Source: Candidatus Woesearchaeota archaeon (lineage in GTDB: Archaea; Nanobdellota; Nanobdellia; Woesearchaeales; WJKL01). Taken from it: a stretch of DNA of 38,744 nucleotides. The notes beneath the pieces were generated by a model. It was given only the letters and a program-made list of their open reading frames with translations. It made no database searches and was not told the DNA's origin. The stretch lies in the NCBI GenBank assembly GCA_019322815.1, contig JAHWIB010000004.1:1-38744 (forward strand), written 5' to 3'. Every line of letters starts with the position of its first letter. Position 1 is the stretch's first letter. Of the stretch, positions 1-7,188 are shown one piece after another. Both the position numbers and the translations under genes were made by a program.

Positions 1-112
1 ATCAATAATTACATCAAGTACAGCCAAGGCTCTTGGTCTTTGCCTGATAGTAAGCTTCCATCTTACTATCACCAAAAGCATCTTTCAGCTTTTGTTTAAC
101 TTTTTTGAGATA

Positions 113-132
113 CCTCGCACTTTAGTGCGAGG
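113..132. repeat. Perfect 8-bp hairpin, possible IS200/IS605-type element end
   Basis: CCTCGCAC-TTTA-GTGCGAGG forms a perfect 8-bp stem with a 4-nt loop, 9 nt beyond the stop codon of the ARPP-1-like gene. It is GC-rich in an AT-rich setting. There is no T-run on either side, so it is a poor terminator. Subterminal hairpins of this kind followed by AGTTTCAT-like sequence occur at right ends of archaeal IS200/IS605 (TnpB) elements. No tnpB coding could be recognised in the 112 bases to its left, so this identity is only a suggestion. Confidence 0.35.
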
Positions 133-141
133 AGTTTCATT

Positions 142-1188
142 TTAGTTGTTCTTCATGGTTATCTGAACAATCTGATCCAAATCTTTTCCGTAAAGCAAAG
201 CAGATGCTTTAATATCACCATCAGCAACATACAGCTTTCCTACTCCTGCATGCTCCTGCTCCTGTTTTTCCTGTCCAAGATCTCTGTAATTTTCTAAGAA
301 TCTAGAAATATCATCTTCATTTATGTTTTTTACATCTTTAAGTTCAACATTTCCTAATTCTCCTTCTTTTGTGTAGCTTGCAGCTAATATTGCAAAAGAT
401 TTTGCTAGTTTTGGGTGAACTCTTCTAAGCATTGATCTTCTTCCAAATATATCTGTATAGAATGCTGTTTTGTCTCCAACTCCTAGAGCCATAACAATTC
501 CAACTTGGCTGTCTCTAGCTTTTCCAATCTCTTCTCTGTATTGTTTGACTGTTTCATCATTTTCTGCATCTTCATCTACTTTTATATAATTTCTTTTTGG
601 ATTGATCCTATTGACTATTGACTGTGTAGTTAGTTCAATATCCCTAGCTCTTGTCATATGTTCTTCTGAATTATTCATCTCAGCAAGCCTTCTTCTAATT
701 GCTGCTCCATCCATTATAGTTGTTGTATGAGTCCTGTCAATCTGGGCCCAGGTATTATGCTGATCTCTGTCTATACCTCTCTCACTTCCGTCTCTTCTGT
801 ACCCACCCCTAACAGAAGGGATAACAATTGTAGATGAGGCATTATATCTGCTTCCTCTTATAAGGCCCTGCCCTTGTTCTGCACAATTTACAGGAAGAAT
901 AGTATTTGAGTATGGTCCGATAAGGCAAGGGTGTTTTGAATATCTATTTTGGCTGTCTCCTTCGATAGTCATTCCGCATGCAATAAAGACACTGTAAGGA
1001 AGAGCATTATAAACTTTCAATCCATTAACTATCTTTTCTCTAGGTTCAATGACTTCAAATCTTTTGCTTCTTAAGGCCTTGTCAAACATCACAATCTTTC
1101 CATCAAAATTATTTGCAGAATAAATCGGCGCAACAGCAAGAATTCCCATTCTTTTTATCTTTCCAATCTCAAATTTTCTTTCAAGCAT
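142..1188 (-). CDS. ARPP-1-like domain protein
   Basis: A 348-aa soluble protein without signal peptide. The N-terminal half matches the pattern of the ARPP-1 family (ARG and rhodanese-phosphatase associated protein): a core around residues 56-120 with LKVYNALP, then GDSQNRYS, then ILPVNCAEQGQG. In the family these correspond to the G-x-x-QNR and IPVxCxEQGRW motifs. The tail (about 290-348) is charged. The biochemical role of ARPP-1 proteins is unknown; the family name reflects neighbourhoods with ARG and phosphatase genes, and none of those is seen here. The start is supported by a GGTGAG Shine-Dalgarno sequence 6 nt before ATG. The 30-aa zinc-ribbon gene lies directly upstream on the same strand. 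Family assignment rests on motif recognition only. Confidence 0.6.
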   Translation of the reverse strand: MLERKFEIGKIKRMGILAVAPIYSANNFDGKIVMFDKALRSKRFEVIEPREKIVNGLKVYNALPYSVFIACGMTIEGDSQNRYSKHPCLIGPYSNTILPVNCAEQGQGLIRGSRYNASSTIVIPSVRGGYRRDGSERGIDRDQHNTWAQIDRTHTTTIMDGAAIRRRLAEMNNSEEHMTRARDIELTTQSIVNRINPKRNYIKVDEDAENDETVKQYREEIGKARDSQVGIVMALGVGDKTAFYTDIFGRRSMLRRVHPKLAKSFAILAASYTKEGELGNVELKDVKNINEDDISRFLENYRDLGQEKQEQEHAGVGKLYVADGDIKASALLYGKDLDQIVQITMKNN

Positions 1189-1212
1189 TTTTTCTCACCT
1201 TATTATAATTAT

Positions 1213-1245
1213 GGAGGCCTGGGAATCTCAGGGATTCCCGGCTCC
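1213..1245. other. GC-rich hairpin in the gap between two minus-strand genes
   Basis: GGGAATC and GATTCCC (1221-1227 and 1233-1239) form a 7-bp stem, which extends outward through a small internal loop to GGAG/CTCC. It lies between the stop of the 30-aa zinc-ribbon gene and the Shine-Dalgarno sequence of the ARPP-1-like gene. It could end the first transcript or be a structured 5' leader of the second. No T-run follows it on the minus strand. Confidence 0.4.
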
Positions 1246-1264
1246 TTGTGTTAGTTTATAACTA

Positions 1265-1357
1265 TTACTGCCTGTTAATCATCCTGTTTGAGCAATTGAT
1301 ACAGGCTTCATCATCATCACCTATCATCACCTTTTTACAAACAGGACATTTCTTCAT
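1265..1357 (-). CDS. 30-aa mini zinc-ribbon protein
   Basis: A 30-codon reading frame beginning MKKCPVCKKV and ending NRMINRQ, with two Cys pairs, CPVC (residues 4-7) and CINC (19-22). This is the minimum for one zinc-knuckle or rubredoxin-like ribbon. A minus-strand TATA box (TTTATAT, 1381-1387) lies about 27 nt upstream of the ATG, the spacing used by the other leaderless genes here. The conserved 20-bp operator at 1393-1412 sits 5 nt before that TATA box. Having its own promoter and operator argues that it is a real gene. Its function is unknown; such ribbons often bind nucleic acid or protein. Confidence 0.6.
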   Translation of the reverse strand: MKKCPVCKKVMIGDDDEACINCSNRMINRQ

Positions 1358-1392
1358 TTAAGTTTAATAAGCACTTAGAAATATAAACCTGT

Positions 1393-1412
1393 GTTGTAGC
1401 AGAAAAAACAAC
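1393..1412 (-). promoter_or_regulatory. Operator copy 1 (GTTGTAGC-N7-ACAAC)
   Basis: Reads GTTGTAGCAGAAAAAACAAC on the plus strand. It is one of five 20-bp pseudo-palindromes in the window. On the minus strand it ends 5 nt before the TTTATAT box of the 30-aa zinc-ribbon gene. No plus-strand gene starts nearby, so only the minus promoter is served. Confidence 0.65.
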
Positions 1413-1572
1413 ATCAAAGAAAAATTAAAAAATTAAGAAGCCTTAAGAGTCAAGAAAAAGGTTTTGTTTGAAAAAACAATTGATGTATCGCTTTCATGTA
1501 TCCTGTTATAACTTGTTCTTTTTATCATCTTAATCATCAGATTAACAGAGAATATAAACTTCTGCTGCAGCA

Positions 1573-1899
1573 TTAATCACTTTCTTCCTTTGTAATAACT
1601 CTGCTTAAGAATGCCCACTCATTAATTGAATCATCATCAATTTCTTGTTTCTTTTCTTCCATTCCTTTATATCTTTCATATAATTGAATAATCTTCAACC
1701 TAAAATTTGCAATAGCAGCTTCTTTATTAGGGCCAATTGCATTTAAAATGACAGTTCTATCATTGTAAATAGCTTCATAATTTTTAGGATGGGCCTTGAT
1801 AGTCAATGGAATTGGCTGATTTAGTTTATAATCTCCGATAAGAGAATCTAAGAATACTATATCTTCAACTCCTGTTTTTCTTCTTCTATATGCCGGCAT
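1573..1899 (-). CDS. Small alpha/beta protein, unknown function
   Basis: A 108-aa soluble protein. A predicted beta-rich first half (IPLTIKAHP...EAIYNDRTVIL) leads into a helix with the pattern GPNKEAAIANFRLKIIQLYERY (residues about 56-78), then an acidic tail. The strand-strand-helix layout with an 'EA...F...L..LYE' helix recalls HicB/UPF0150-like small domains, but no HicA partner or DNA-binding tail is visible. It stands alone: the next gene (1984) is divergent. Call it hypothetical. Confidence 0.7.
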   Translation of the reverse strand: MPAYRRRKTGVEDIVFLDSLIGDYKLNQPIPLTIKAHPKNYEAIYNDRTVILNAIGPNKEAAIANFRLKIIQLYERYKGMEEKKQEIDDDSINEWAFLSRVITKEESD

Positions 1900-1983
1900 T
1901 TTATACTTTAAAAAATGGAAGAACTTAATAAAGCTGGCGGATTTTCCAAACCTTAATATACTTCTTATTATCTTTTCAAAAAC

Positions 1984-2952
1984 ATGAAGGCAGCTGGATT
2001 ATTTTCAGGAGGATTAGATTCTTTATTAGCGATAAAACTAGTCCAAAAACAAGGAATAGATGTTTTTGCAATTAGCTTTACTTCTCCTTTTTTTATCGAT
2101 GAAGAAAAGAAGAAAAAATTAGAGAAAATCGCTGAACAGCAGAAATTCAAGATAAAATTTATTGATCTAGGAGAAGATTATCTTAAACTAGTCAGAAATC
2201 CTCTTCATAAGCATGGAAAAAACATGAATCCCTGCATTGACTGCCATGCATTTATGCTTAGAAAAGCAAAAGAATATGCTGATAAGATAAAAGCAAAGTT
2301 TGTTTTTACAGGAGAGGTTCTTAATGAAAGGCCGATGAGCCAGAATATACAGAGCCTTGAAGTTGTTGAAGCCCAATCAGGATTGAAAGGGAAATTACTA
2401 AGGCCTTTGTCTGCAAAACTGCTTTTGGAGACAGATGCAGAGAAAAAAGGCTATGTTGACAGAGAAAAATTATTGGATTTTAATGGAAGAAGCAGAAAGC
2501 CCCAAATTTCATTGGCTAAAAGATTCAAGATTAAAGAATATGAAACTCCTGCAGGAGGATGTTTATTGACTTGTGAAGGATTTTCAAACAAATTAAAAGA
2601 TTTATTTGATAATAAGAGGAAAGTTTCTGTAAAAGATGTTGAACTAATAAAATATGGAAGGTATTTCAGACACAAAAAATCAATTATCATTGTTGGAAGG
2701 AATGAAAAAGGAAATGAACAGCTTTTGAAGCTGAAATCTCCTAAGGATTATTTTTTGGAAGTTCCTTCACATGGCAGCCCTATAACAATACTGCAGGGAA
2801 AAGATACTGAGTTTGCAGCTCAATTAACAGCAACTTATTCTGATTCAGAAGATAAGAAAGTCCTAGTTAAGTATGGAAAGAAAAAACTCTCTAAAGACAT
2901 TGTTGTTAAGCAGATTCCTAAAGAAAAAGCAAAGAAATATCTGATTGATTAG
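1984..2952 (+). CDS. MnmA/ThiI-like PP-loop tRNA-thiolation ATPase with NFACT-R-like tail
   Basis: A 322-aa protein that should adenylate a tRNA base for sulfur insertion. The PP-loop SGGLDS (residues 8-13) binds ATP. A CIDC motif at about 80-83 is followed by a GEVLNERPMSQ segment, typical of the archaeal/Aquifex-type thiouridylase-like family. PAGGCLLT at about 190-197 carries a conserved Cys candidate. The last about 90 residues (from roughly 232) resemble the NFACT-R RNA-binding module often fused to these enzymes. The ATG has a TATA-like TTAATATA about 30 nt upstream. The gene end overlaps the convergent 2949-3191 gene by 4 nt. The exact tRNA position modified cannot be read from sequence. 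Confidence 0.8.
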   Translation: MKAAGLFSGGLDSLLAIKLVQKQGIDVFAISFTSPFFIDEEKKKKLEKIAEQQKFKIKFIDLGEDYLKLVRNPLHKHGKNMNPCIDCHAFMLRKAKEYADKIKAKFVFTGEVLNERPMSQNIQSLEVVEAQSGLKGKLLRPLSAKLLLETDAEKKGYVDREKLLDFNGRSRKPQISLAKRFKIKEYETPAGGCLLTCEGFSNKLKDLFDNKRKVSVKDVELIKYGRYFRHKKSIIIVGRNEKGNEQLLKLKSPKDYFLEVPSHGSPITILQGKDTEFAAQLTATYSDSEDKKVLVKYGKKKLSKDIVVKQIPKEKAKKYLID

Positions 2953-3191
2953 TCTTTTAATTCCTGGATCCTTTTTAGATATCCTCTAGCTTGATCATCA
3001 TCTTTAGGGATATAAAAATCATTCATTTTCATATATCTAAAAACCATCCTAAAATCCAGATCATCTTCTATACAGCAGCAGACAAGCAGCATACCTCTTC
3101 CTTCAATAAAACCTTTGTAATAACTTTCTAAAGCAGATATTATCTTATCTTTATTCTCTTCAATATACCTTATTTCATCTAATCCTTTCAT
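2949..3191 (-). CDS. Hypothetical protein, 80 aa
   Basis: An acidic, soluble 80-aa protein with a helical N-terminus, a hydrophobic centre with three adjacent cysteines (LLVCCCIEDD, about 35-44), and a charged C-terminal helix. It lies 4 nt beyond the stop of the 196-aa paralogue gene, so it is probably the last gene of a three-gene minus-strand operon (4715 to 2949) that may start at operator copy 2. No family is recognised. The segment MNDFYIPKDDD resembles NEFYIPESD in the 94-aa protein at 6832-7116, which may be a short shared motif. Confidence 0.7.
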   Translation of the reverse strand: MKGLDEIRYIEENKDKIISALESYYKGFIEGRGMLLVCCCIEDDLDFRMVFRYMKMNDFYIPKDDDQARGYLKRIQELKD

Positions 3192-3195
3192 TTTT

Positions 3196-3786
3196 TTATC
3201 CGTAATATATTCTATGGCTATATATCATATCACAGATCCCTGAATTCACTTCATCCTGCCTATGTTCAACTAACCTTTCAAGATGTTTATGGCTGTGAGG
3301 TCTTACTGAAACCATATCAATCCACCATGGTTCCTTTTTATGCCTTACTTCTCCAAATTCTTTTAGTTTTTCAACCATCTCACTAACCTTTCCGCATTCA
3401 ATTACAGATTCATAGAAGGTTATGACTATTGGCCATTCTTTATCATGATCAACACAGCTTTCTAGTCTGAATCTTCTTTCATTATCATCCAATCCAGGAG
3501 CAATAGCATATATTGGATTGACATAAGCTCCTTTAACCCCTTCCATTGGCTTTTTCTTATTCAGGACTTTCTTCAATAATCCTTTTGCTTTTCTTCTGCT
3601 TTTAGCTCTTAAATATACATGCTCTTTATCATAACTATGCCCTAATTTTCCGTATTTGCCTGCAAGCTCAGAAACTTCATCATATTTTCCTTCTTCAACA
3701 AAGATACAGACATAGATTGATTTCTTTCTTTCTGTTCTATTGATCCTATCTAACAGTTCTTCCAATGGTTTTGGTTCATGTATCAT
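3196..3786 (-). CDS. Unknown protein, paralogue of the upstream 310-aa protein
   Basis: A 196-aa soluble protein. From about residue 22 it aligns with the C-terminal 190 residues of the neighbouring 310-aa protein. Shared signatures are YVCxxV, GKLGHSYDKEHVYLR / GTVGHSFDKEHIYIR, APGLDDNERRF / APSLDENEKRF, WPI-I-FYxxV and RPHSxxH. The conserved His residues in GHS-DKEH and RPHS--H are candidates for metal or catalytic residues, which is inference. Its ATG overlaps the upstream stop (ATGA), so it is translationally coupled. It lacks the N-terminal membrane region of its partner. Family unknown. Confidence 0.75.
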   Translation of the reverse strand: MIHEPKPLEELLDRINRTERKKSIYVCIFVEEGKYDEVSELAGKYGKLGHSYDKEHVYLRAKSRRKAKGLLKKVLNKKKPMEGVKGAYVNPIYAIAPGLDDNERRFRLESCVDHDKEWPIVITFYESVIECGKVSEMVEKLKEFGEVRHKKEPWWIDMVSVRPHSHKHLERLVEHRQDEVNSGICDMIYSHRIYYG

Positions 3787-4715
3787 TTTCTTCTCCTTGG
3801 AACAAAAATATTATAGCTCATCTCATGAATTCCAGATTCAATCTCATCTCTTCTGTATTCAAGAAGCTTTAGCCAGTGCTCTCTGCTATGCGGCCTTAGA
3901 TCAGCTCTTTTTGAGTGGTGTGCTCCGCAGTTATCATAATTGACAACAGCAAATTCTTTTAGTGCTTTGATTTTATCCTTTAAGATGCCTGCATCAACAA
4001 CAGCATCATAGAATTTTATTGATATTGGCCATGTTTTTTGAATTTTTATATCATTTCTTAGTTCAAACCTTTTTTCATTTTCATCTAAACTCGGAGCTGG
4101 AGCATTTGTTGTTGTATAAACACCTATAACACCTTCTTTTCTTGCTCTTTTTGAAAAAGTATCTTTTAGAACCATTCTTGCTCTTCCAGGATTTTCCACT
4201 CTAATATAAATATGTTCTTTATCAAAACTATGTCCAACAGTTCCGTATAATTCTGCAACTTTAGACAATTCCTCATTTTTCTCTTTATCTACAATTAGGC
4301 AGACATATACAGGAGGGAACTCTCCCTCTTTAAACTTAGTAGGTATTGATCCTTTAGCCCATTCAGCCCATTTTTTTCCAGTCTCTTCTGCTAATTCAAT
4401 AGGTTCTAATGCTTCCTCTAATGTTTGAGGCTCATTCCCTATCTTTCTTCCTATCGCTAAATAATATGCATCTCTTGCAAGCCCTTTAATTGCTTTTGCA
4501 GCACCATATAATTTTACTGCAGAATGTTCTATTAACGGGACTCCTAATGATGTTGCAGCATACACTCCTCCTATCATTCCAATTATATGATCAATATTAT
4601 CCGGCTTGTTTAGAGCTCCCATAAATCCTGCAAAGAGACTGACAATGATATTAGCTTTTATCTTTAGAGGAGTATTGAATTCTTTTAATCTTTCATCTAA
4701 TGTTTTCTTTTTCAT
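3783..4715 (-). CDS. Membrane-anchored paralogue of the 196-aa unknown protein
   Basis: A 310-aa protein in two parts. Residues 1 to about 125 hold two hydrophobic stretches (about 20-36 and 43-62), suggesting membrane association or a helical hairpin. Residues about 128-310 are homologous to the following 196-aa protein, with GTVGHSFDKEHIYIR, SLDENEKRF and RPHSREH. It is the first gene of the 4715-to-2949 operon. Its promoter TATA (TTTAAATA, 4744-4751) lies 5 nt from operator copy 2, which it shares with the divergent 520-aa gene. No known family is recognised. Confidence 0.75.
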   Translation of the reverse strand: MKKKTLDERLKEFNTPLKIKANIIVSLFAGFMGALNKPDNIDHIIGMIGGVYAATSLGVPLIEHSAVKLYGAAKAIKGLARDAYYLAIGRKIGNEPQTLEEALEPIELAEETGKKWAEWAKGSIPTKFKEGEFPPVYVCLIVDKEKNEELSKVAELYGTVGHSFDKEHIYIRVENPGRARMVLKDTFSKRARKEGVIGVYTTTNAPAPSLDENEKRFELRNDIKIQKTWPISIKFYDAVVDAGILKDKIKALKEFAVVNYDNCGAHHSKRADLRPHSREHWLKLLEYRRDEIESGIHEMSYNIFVPRRRK

Positions 4716-4756
4716 TTTAAATGATTCTAGAATGCTTTGAAATTATTTAAACAAGT

Positions 4757-4776
4757 GTTGTGGGAAAAGCTACAAC
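4757..4776. promoter_or_regulatory. Operator copy 2, between divergent promoters
   Basis: GTTGTGGGAAAAGCTACAAC; the minus strand reads GTTGTAGC-N7-ACAAC. On the minus side, 5 nt separate it from TTTAAATA (310-aa gene). On the plus side, 6 nt separate it from TTTTATAC (520-aa gene). Symmetric placement between two core promoters suggests coordinated control of both transcripts. Confidence 0.7.
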
Positions 4777-4815
4777 TCATGCTTTTATACTTTTTCTTCT
4801 ATAAAAACAATTGAA

Positions 4816-6378
4816 ATGAAAGACATTGACAAGATTTTCAATGATTCAGATGATCTAGGACTTATATTTAGATATTATAAGAAGCATGGACAGCCTGAAA
4901 AAGCAGTTCCTCATATCAAGAGGATATTTGACCAGATGGCTGGACAGGATGACTGGAATGAATTGATGGATGGTTTTAGAAAGTACAGGTCTTATCTGAC
5001 AGAAAAAGAGCAAAGAGATTATATCAATGGATTTGTCAGAAAAACATTTAACACACATTTTTATGATGACGCTAAAAAAGAAGTCTTAAGAGATTTCTCT
5101 GATATGATTGATGATGATATCTTTTCTTTATTTTTCTCTAAAACAATATATTACAATGTGCTTTATACAATCTATCCTAATCTAGATGCAGAAGAAGTCT
5201 ATGGATTTATTGAGAAAAACAAGCACAGGATAGAAAAAAAGCATCTGACACCAAGACTGCCTTCTGTTCTTGCAAATTTTATAGTTCACAATAATTCAGG
5301 AAAAAAAGACATAGACAGATTTGAACCATATCTAGATGACAGAGCAAGAACATCCTTAATTGTCAGAGCAATAGAAAGAGCGCATTCTTTTTATAGGATC
5401 TCTCCTTCAAGAAAAAAAGATTCTCCTTCTCCTGAAGAGGTATTTTCTGAATTTAGAGATTATATAAGCAGGGATTTTGTATATTCTGAGCTTGAAAAAA
5501 ATATTAATAAGACTCTAAAAGGCAGAATATCAGGATCTGAGATTTCTATGAGTTCAAAGAAAAGAGTAATTGAATTATTAAGAAAGGATTATCTTACAGA
5601 TGAGCAGACAAAAAGTTTAGTCAGCAGGATTGCCTCTGTACAGTTTGGATACTGCAAGCCAGGATATCATCAAAAAGATCCTGCAGGAGATATCCATGAA
5701 AGCCCTGACCCTGAATATGGGCTGCCTTATGCTTTTGAAACAGTAAGAAAGTTTCCTGATGCAGTTGAGCAAGGGTTAGCTAAAAGAATAACAAGAAAAT
5801 ACCTCTCAAATCATTTCTTTCAGGAGGCTGTTGAAAGACGCTCCAGAAAAAAACGAGCATCAAAAGAGATTATTGAAGCCTGCAGATTAGACAGAGATAC
5901 TGTTGAGCTTGCTTTGGCAGATGCTGTAAGGGGAAGGAGAGGGCTGTTTTCTTTGGGATTTGCAAAAAAAATTCTTGATAAATTCAAGGAATATATCAAC
6001 AGAGAGTATGTTGCTGAAGCTCTTGCAGAAAAACTGCATGAATATCCAGAACATATGATAAAAGAGTTTGGAGACTACTTATCTGATGAACATATAAAAA
6101 GTGCATTTAAATCTTCTGCAAGGAAAAGAGCGCTGGAAGATAATTTTGGTGATATATCAAGATTGGTTGAATCATCAAGGTCAAGATTTACTAAAGAAGA
6201 GCTGTCTGATTTCTTCCTGGAACTGTTTGAAGATGTAAAAGAAAACATTCAAGTAAGCAAGTTCAAAGGAAAGAACAGAAAAAAGCAGGATGCTGTCTTT
6301 GAATTCTTTAAAAAATTTGCAGAGTATATCCCTAGAAGAGAATCAACAGAAGATTATTTTGAGTTGTTTGACGATTAA
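4816..6378 (+). CDS. Large all-helical protein, unknown function
   Basis: A 520-aa highly charged soluble protein, predicted almost entirely helical. It has irregular repeats of the form F-x-(D/K)-Y-(L/I)-(S/T)-x-E/D-x-(I/V), for example RKYRSYLTEKEQRDYI near 52-67, FRDYISRDFVYSEL near 215, FKEYINREYVAEAL near 393 and FGDYLSDEHIKSAF near 420. This suggests an alpha-solenoid scaffold. One Cys/His patch (FGYCKPGYHQ) lies near 275-284. There is no enzyme motif, signal peptide or membrane segment. It is expressed from the plus side of operator copy 2. It is not recognised as a known family. Confidence 0.75.
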   Translation: MKDIDKIFNDSDDLGLIFRYYKKHGQPEKAVPHIKRIFDQMAGQDDWNELMDGFRKYRSYLTEKEQRDYINGFVRKTFNTHFYDDAKKEVLRDFSDMIDDDIFSLFFSKTIYYNVLYTIYPNLDAEEVYGFIEKNKHRIEKKHLTPRLPSVLANFIVHNNSGKKDIDRFEPYLDDRARTSLIVRAIERAHSFYRISPSRKKDSPSPEEVFSEFRDYISRDFVYSELEKNINKTLKGRISGSEISMSSKKRVIELLRKDYLTDEQTKSLVSRIASVQFGYCKPGYHQKDPAGDIHESPDPEYGLPYAFETVRKFPDAVEQGLAKRITRKYLSNHFFQEAVERRSRKKRASKEIIEACRLDRDTVELALADAVRGRRGLFSLGFAKKILDKFKEYINREYVAEALAEKLHEYPEHMIKEFGDYLSDEHIKSAFKSSARKRALEDNFGDISRLVESSRSRFTKEELSDFFLELFEDVKENIQVSKFKGKNRKKQDAVFEFFKKFAEYIPRRESTEDYFELFDD

Positions 6379-6460
6379 TGTGATCTTCTTGAATTATATG
6401 ATATAAAAAGATAATTATAGTACAATAAAACTTAAAAATCAAAATTTTATTTATATTTAA

Positions 6461-6835
6461 ATGGCATTTTATGACTCTGATAAGCATCTAATCCCTATAA
6501 TGATGCAGCTGATAGCTGAAAATGTAGGAGAGAAAACATATGATTTTGAGCTTGCGAGAGAATGCAGCCGCCATGCAGTTCGTATGTCCCATATAGGAGA
6601 ATGTTTCAGTTCTGATGCTTTTTCATTCATAGGTGTTCCTGAAAATGTGCTGTCAGAAATTATTTTTGACGGCGATTTTGTAGGCACAGCAGAGAAAATA
6701 GTAGAGAGGCTATTGTCTTCTCCTAAACATAGAAATAAAATAGAACAATACCCTATAATAGGGATTGGAACATCTGTTGGTTATGGATTATGCGGAGAGA
6801 CAAGGCTTTATGTTGTACAAAGATTTAGATGTTAA
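6461..6835 (+). CDS. CAP/SCP-like domain protein, apparently cytoplasmic
   Basis: A 124-aa protein matching a compact CAP (SCP/PR-1) fold. LARECSRHAVRMSHIGEC (about 27-44) is the CAP helix with its first His. SSPKHRNKIEQYPIIGIGTSV (about 86-106) matches the family's 'SPxHRxNI...IGVG' element. ETRLYVVQRF is the closing strand (usual form 'YxVQxFG'). CAP proteins are normally secreted, but this one starts directly in the domain with no signal peptide. A TATA box (TTTATATTTAAA) abuts the ATG closely. The stop overlaps the convergent 94-aa gene. The role is unknown; in other organisms CAP domains bind lipids or act in extracellular interactions. Confidence 0.6.
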   Translation: MAFYDSDKHLIPIMMQLIAENVGEKTYDFELARECSRHAVRMSHIGECFSSDAFSFIGVPENVLSEIIFDGDFVGTAEKIVERLLSSPKHRNKIEQYPIIGIGTSVGYGLCGETRLYVVQRFRC

Positions 6836-7116
6836 TTTGTTTCTGCAGCCTTCCTTCTTTTTTCAAATTCATCAAACACTTCTTCTGCTAATCTTCTTGC
6901 TTCTTCAGGATCATCTGTATATAATATGCGGGCAGTCAGTGATGTGTCAAGAGCAGCATTTGCAGGCAGATCTAAGTCGTGCATTATAAGGTATCTGTTT
7001 GGTTCTCCTTGATATTCTAATACAGAAATCCATTCTTTATGCCCAGGAAGTTTGTCACTTTCTGGAATATAAAATTCATTTGCCCTATACAGCTCTACAA
7101 TCCCTTCTCCTGCCAT
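6832..7116 (-). CDS. Hypothetical protein, 94 aa
   Basis: An acidic 94-aa soluble protein with a beta-rich N-terminal two thirds (VELYRANEFYIPESD, WISVLEYQG, YLIMHDLDL, TARILYTDD) and a C-terminal charged helix (PEEARRLAEEVFDEFEKRR). It stands alone on the minus strand, and its 3' end overlaps the CAP gene by 4 nt. No family is recognised. Confidence 0.65.
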   Translation of the reverse strand: MAGEGIVELYRANEFYIPESDKLPGHKEWISVLEYQGEPNRYLIMHDLDLPANAALDTSLTARILYTDDPEEARRLAEEVFDEFEKRRKAAETN

Positions 7117-7188
7117 AATTCTCTTAATTAAAATAAGAACTATAAAAATATTGTGAATATTGCACTATTTTAATAAAAAAAATAAAAA

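Noticed and set aside
14..132. Minus-strand open frame continuing after the ARPP-1-like stop (…KKVKQKLKDAFGDSK…), about 35 codons.
   Set aside because: It has only a GTG inside the hairpin as start, no promoter or Shine-Dalgarno, and no recognisable homology. The region is better explained by the hairpin.
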